This document shows positions 61,547 through 64,000 of a DNA stretch of 64,000 nt, one piece after another. A program made the position numbers and the translations under genes. The notes beneath the pieces were generated by a model. That model ran no database searches. It was not told where the DNA came from and was given only the letters and a program-made list of their open reading frames with translations. This DNA comes from Hyphomicrobiales bacterium (GTDB taxonomy: Bacteria > Pseudomonadota > Alphaproteobacteria > Rhizobiales > Rhizobiaceae). Where the stretch lies: the NCBI GenBank assembly GCA_900467185.1, contig UBPA01000008.1:51180-115179 (forward strand), in the 5' to 3' direction. Numbering within the stretch: position 1 is the first letter of the stretch; every line of letters starts with the position of its first letter.

Positions 61547-62545
61547 TCAGCGTTTCAGGAACGACGCGAGGTCGTTCGTGAACTTGATGGGGTTCTTGAA
61601 CATCAGAAAATGGTCTCCCTGCTCGGCCGATGTGTAGCTGTAGAGGTTGGCTTCCGGGATCGCGGATGCGGCCCATCGTTGGCTTGGAAGATTGGTACTC
61701 TCCTCGCCCGAGAAGATCGCAACGGGAATGTCAATCTTATGGGAGATGACGTCGCGCCAGTCGTTGGTGACGTGGTCGAACAGGACCCGCATGATAGCTT
61801 CCGGCTCCGTCTTGACGAACTCGCTGGCGAAGGCGCCGGAGTTCACGAAGTACGGCGAGTCCTTCAGCATCGAGCGTTCGAGCGCTTTCAGATCGGTGAC
61901 AAGGCTGTTAAGCGGTGCGCCTGTCGTGTATCCGGCAACCATACGCTCGGCGCTCGTCGTGGTGCCGCCAGCATCGAGACGCTCCTGCTCCGACCAGTCG
62001 GAATGGGAGTAGATTGAGATCGGCTCGTCGACGAATACTGCCTTTCGGATTGTCTTCGTGCCGAAGAGGTCAATGTAGCTCCAGATCACGGAAGCGCCCA
62101 TCGACCATCCGCTGAAGTTCGCCTTCTCGATTCCGAGGTGATCGACCAGTTCCTTGAGGTCGGCTCCAAATCGGGAAATTCGCGAACCGTACTCGACCTT
62201 CTCGGATAGACCCTGATTGCGGGGATCCAACACGATCACCCGGTACTTCCGCGCGAGCAGGTACATGACGTTCACATATTCTGCGCCGTTCGCGGACCAG
62301 CCCGGCACGAAGATCAGAGGCTCGCCTTCGCCGGCTTCCCAGTAGGAGAGCGTCACGCCGTCGCTCGTCTCGAAGGTGTTGATCTGCAGATCCTGGAAGT
62401 CCGACAGCTTGGTGGGCATTCCCTCTATCTTGTTGGGGAAGTCAAAATCCTTGCCCAGCACCTCCATTGCCGGTGCGGCCAGCACCAGCGAAGTGGACAT
62501 CGCCAACGATGACACGGCGAGCGCGATGCTCAACAGAGAGCGCAT
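61547..62545 (-). CDS. Exported alpha/beta hydrolase
   Basis: A 332-residue alpha/beta hydrolase with a signal peptide (LAVSSLAMSTSLVLAAPAME). Nucleophile elbow GWSMGAS (S148), oxyanion strand FVPGWSANG, probable acid in IFSGEEST region, His in GDHFLMF near the C-terminus. It resembles non-haem chloroperoxidase/epoxide-hydrolase-like members of the family. First gene of a three-gene operon with the tautomerase and ABM genes, divergent from a LysR gene. Confidence 0.83.
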   Translation of the reverse strand: MRSLLSIALAVSSLAMSTSLVLAAPAMEVLGKDFDFPNKIEGMPTKLSDFQDLQINTFETSDGVTLSYWEAGEGEPLIFVPGWSANGAEYVNVMYLLARKYRVIVLDPRNQGLSEKVEYGSRISRFGADLKELVDHLGIEKANFSGWSMGASVIWSYIDLFGTKTIRKAVFVDEPISIYSHSDWSEQERLDAGGTTTSAERMVAGYTTGAPLNSLVTDLKALERSMLKDSPYFVNSGAFASEFVKTEPEAIMRVLFDHVTNDWRDVISHKIDIPVAIFSGEESTNLPSQRWAASAIPEANLYSYTSAEQGDHFLMFKNPIKFTNDLASFLKR

Positions 62546-62677
62546 TCAAGCTCCTTCCGACCGTCCAGCTCCTGCCGAAACGACCTTTGTTCGAATTGAT
62601 ATGCAGCGAAAGATAATGTAGCTCTCAAGGAGAATAAACGCCCCGCCAGGATACTCCGCGTAGATATAGAGGATACA

Positions 62678-63601
62678 ATGGCGCAACTCGAACAACTGGA
62701 CGGAGTGATCGCTTTCGTGGAAGCGGTGAACCTCTCGAGTTTCACGGCGGCGGCGGTCAAGCTTGGGATTACCAAGTCCGCAGTCGGAAAAAGCGTTGCG
62801 CGGCTGGAAACCCGTCTCGGCGTGAAGCTCCTGCACCGGACGACCCGGCGTCTTACCCTGACGCCCGACGGCGAAGCCTACTATGCGAGCTGCAGACAGG
62901 CCCTTGAGGAGATTGGGGCAGCGGAGTCTGCCTTGGCGGCCACAAGTCAGGCGCTTACAGGCCGATTGCGGATCGATGCACCAGTTGCCTGGGGACGACA
63001 GTTCCTCCTACCCATCCTGACCGGGGTCGCCAAAAAGCATCCGGGTCTCACACTGTCCTTGTCGCTGGCGGACCGCATCATCGATCCCATCGAGGAGGGT
63101 GTCGATCTCGCGATCCGCTTCGGAGAAAGCATGGACACCAGCAACCTGGTTATGCGCAAGCTCACCGAGCAACGGACCTGTATATTTGCTTCACCGGATT
63201 ATCTGGCTGTCAGGGGGCGCCCCCTGACGATCGAGGATCTGCAGTATCACGATGGTATCGTAGGATTCCGGCGAGATATTCCTGCGACCTGGCGGGTGAC
63301 AGCGCCAGACGGGACCATGAAGCGCATGCTCCCGCGTGTCACCCACGAGATCGGAGACGGGGCGGCGATCGTCGATGCAGCCGTCGCAGGACTTGGCGTA
63401 GCTCAGATGCCGATATCGATTGTGGCAGACCACATCTTAAACGGACGGCTAATTCCGCTGCTGCAAGATGCGACAGACGTTAAGGTCGGCATCTATGCGG
63501 TATGGCCAGCCAGCCGGCATCTGCTGCCCCGAGTTAGGCATGTCGTTGAAGTGCTGGTCGATGAAGGGAGAAGAGGTGGCTTGGGAACGCCAATGCAATG
63601 A
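62678..63601 (+). CDS. LysR-family regulator
   Basis: A 307-residue LysR protein: HTH FTAAAVKLGITKSAVGKSVA, then TTRRLTLTPDGEAYY, and an effector domain (FLLPILTGVAKKHPGLTLSL). Divergent from the hydrolase operon with a 132-base gap, where it is expected to act. The S-A-V-G-K helix is of the CrgA/AaeR-like type. Confidence 0.87.
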   Translation: MAQLEQLDGVIAFVEAVNLSSFTAAAVKLGITKSAVGKSVARLETRLGVKLLHRTTRRLTLTPDGEAYYASCRQALEEIGAAESALAATSQALTGRLRIDAPVAWGRQFLLPILTGVAKKHPGLTLSLSLADRIIDPIEEGVDLAIRFGESMDTSNLVMRKLTEQRTCIFASPDYLAVRGRPLTIEDLQYHDGIVGFRRDIPATWRVTAPDGTMKRMLPRVTHEIGDGAAIVDAAVAGLGVAQMPISIVADHILNGRLIPLLQDATDVKVGIYAVWPASRHLLPRVRHVVEVLVDEGRRGGLGTPMQ

Positions 63602-63781
63602 GGTCTGCCAACATCAGGGTTGGATTCTGATTGGCTGAACGTCCGCTAGTGAGCATTGGCCGGTGTGAGTTCTATGGCCGACATGGGCGCGCGAAGCCGC
63701 TGCTTCACGTCCGTCCATCGATGACCGCTTTGCCCGAAAGCGGGAGCCTTTGACTGAACGAGTTGTGCGACAATTTTACGC
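63602..63781. other. Short gap between LysR and recombinase genes
   Basis: No gene seen. Sequence has no clear hairpin terminator; it is simply the join between the LysR module and the recombinase. Confidence 0.3.
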
Positions 63782-64000
63782 TCAAAGCCCCGCGGCTTTG
63801 GTCAGGTTCACCCGGAATCGATCTCGCCTGCGCTGATATCGCCGTGTCATTTCCGCCGACGCATGCCCAAGCTGCTTCTGCACATAGCGCTCATCGACTT
63901 CGGCCGACGACGCGAGACCGGCGCGCAGCGAGTGACCGGAAAACTTCATCGCCCGCTCGATCTCGCTGAGATCACCACGCACACCGGCGGCCATCATCGT
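63782..64000 (-). CDS. Tyrosine recombinase, C-terminal part (continues beyond the window)
   Basis: Leftward frame with AAGVRGDLSEIERAMKFSGH, SLRAGLASSAEVDERYVQKQ, LGHASAEMTRRYQRRRDRF up to a stop at 63782. HSLRAG (Arg), LGH (His) and TRRYQR (Tyr nucleophile) are the catalytic box II of tyrosine recombinases. The N-terminus lies outside the window, so I cannot say whether the gene is whole. It belongs to the same family as the fragments at 36.4-37.1 and 60.3 kb. Confidence 0.85.
   Translation of the reverse strand, partial: TMMAAGVRGDLSEIERAMKFSGHSLRAGLASSAEVDERYVQKQLGHASAEMTRRYQRRRDRFRVNLTKAAGL

Noticed and set aside
1..64000. tRNA or rRNA genes, CRISPR repeats and replication origins
   Set aside because: None seen by eye: no clover-leaf-like sequence near the recombinase ends, no regularly spaced repeats, and no dnaA/repABC genes or iteron arrays. 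A covariance search would be needed to exclude small RNAs.

Overview
The window is GC-rich alphaproteobacterial DNA, most like a Rhizobiaceae chromosome or large plasmid (Rhizobium/Shinella/Agrobacterium group). This is judged from the gene families (N-methylglutamate genes, rhizobial hut-type and rhizose/galactofuranose-type ABC cassettes, an Atu4866-family protein), frequent GTG/TTG starts behind purine-rich ribosome sites, and the density of regulators and transporters. No rRNA, tRNA or CRISPR array was seen.

1-15.5 kb: a coherent methylated-amine catabolic locus. Dimethylamine monooxygenase subunits (dmmB, cut by the window edge, and dmmA) and an APC permease run leftwards. An XRE-cupin regulator, N-methylglutamate synthase (mgsABC), gamma-glutamylmethylamide synthetase (gmaS) and formyl-THF deformylase (purU) run rightwards. 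N-methylglutamate dehydrogenase (mgdABCD, sarcosine-oxidase-like) runs leftwards into purU, and a GlxA-type AraC regulator lies beyond. Together they would turn dimethylamine into methylamine, then gamma-glutamylmethylamide, N-methylglutamate, and finally glutamate plus a folate-bound C1 unit.

15.5-22.2 kb: a DnaQ-like exonuclease, then a HutC repressor divergent from a polar amino acid ABC transporter and a histidine-ammonia-lyase homologue that lacks the Ala-Ser-Gly triad that makes the MIO cofactor.

22.4-30.4 kb: a mosaic of short regulator/oxidoreductase pairs: LysR with SDR/CMD/Atu4866 genes, a WYL regulator with DUF1330, AraC with an SDR, and TetR with an SDR. Decayed fragments of an SDR and of a zinc-ribbon protein lie among them.

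30.4-37.1 kb: accessory DNA. It holds an EthD-domain protein, a DUF1349 protein, and four proteins of unknown function (three of them secreted; the fourth probably frameshifted), ending in a wrecked tyrosine recombinase.

37.2-47.8 kb: an iron-uptake block. An ECF sigma factor, FecR and an STN-domain TonB receptor (cell-surface signalling) precede a DUF2218 protein, a complete catecholate-siderophore-type ABC importer and a convergent second TonB siderophore receptor.

48-52.2 kb: a decaying region with a broken VapC, two intact small envelope-protein genes, a run of four small leftward genes (two with internal in-frame stops) and a degenerate IS3-family element.

52.2-60.2 kb: a YtfQ/YtfR/YtfT/YjfF-type sugar ABC importer, a phytanoyl-CoA-dioxygenase-type enzyme and two related LacI regulators whose intergenic regions share AT-rich palindromes. 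60.3-64 kb: a recombinase scrap, a truncated ABM monooxygenase gene, an ABM/tautomerase/hydrolase operon with a divergent LysR gene, and the C-terminal end of a recombinase related to the earlier fragments. Recombinase pieces at 36.4-37.1, 60.3 and 63.8 kb are all in one orientation and mark module boundaries.
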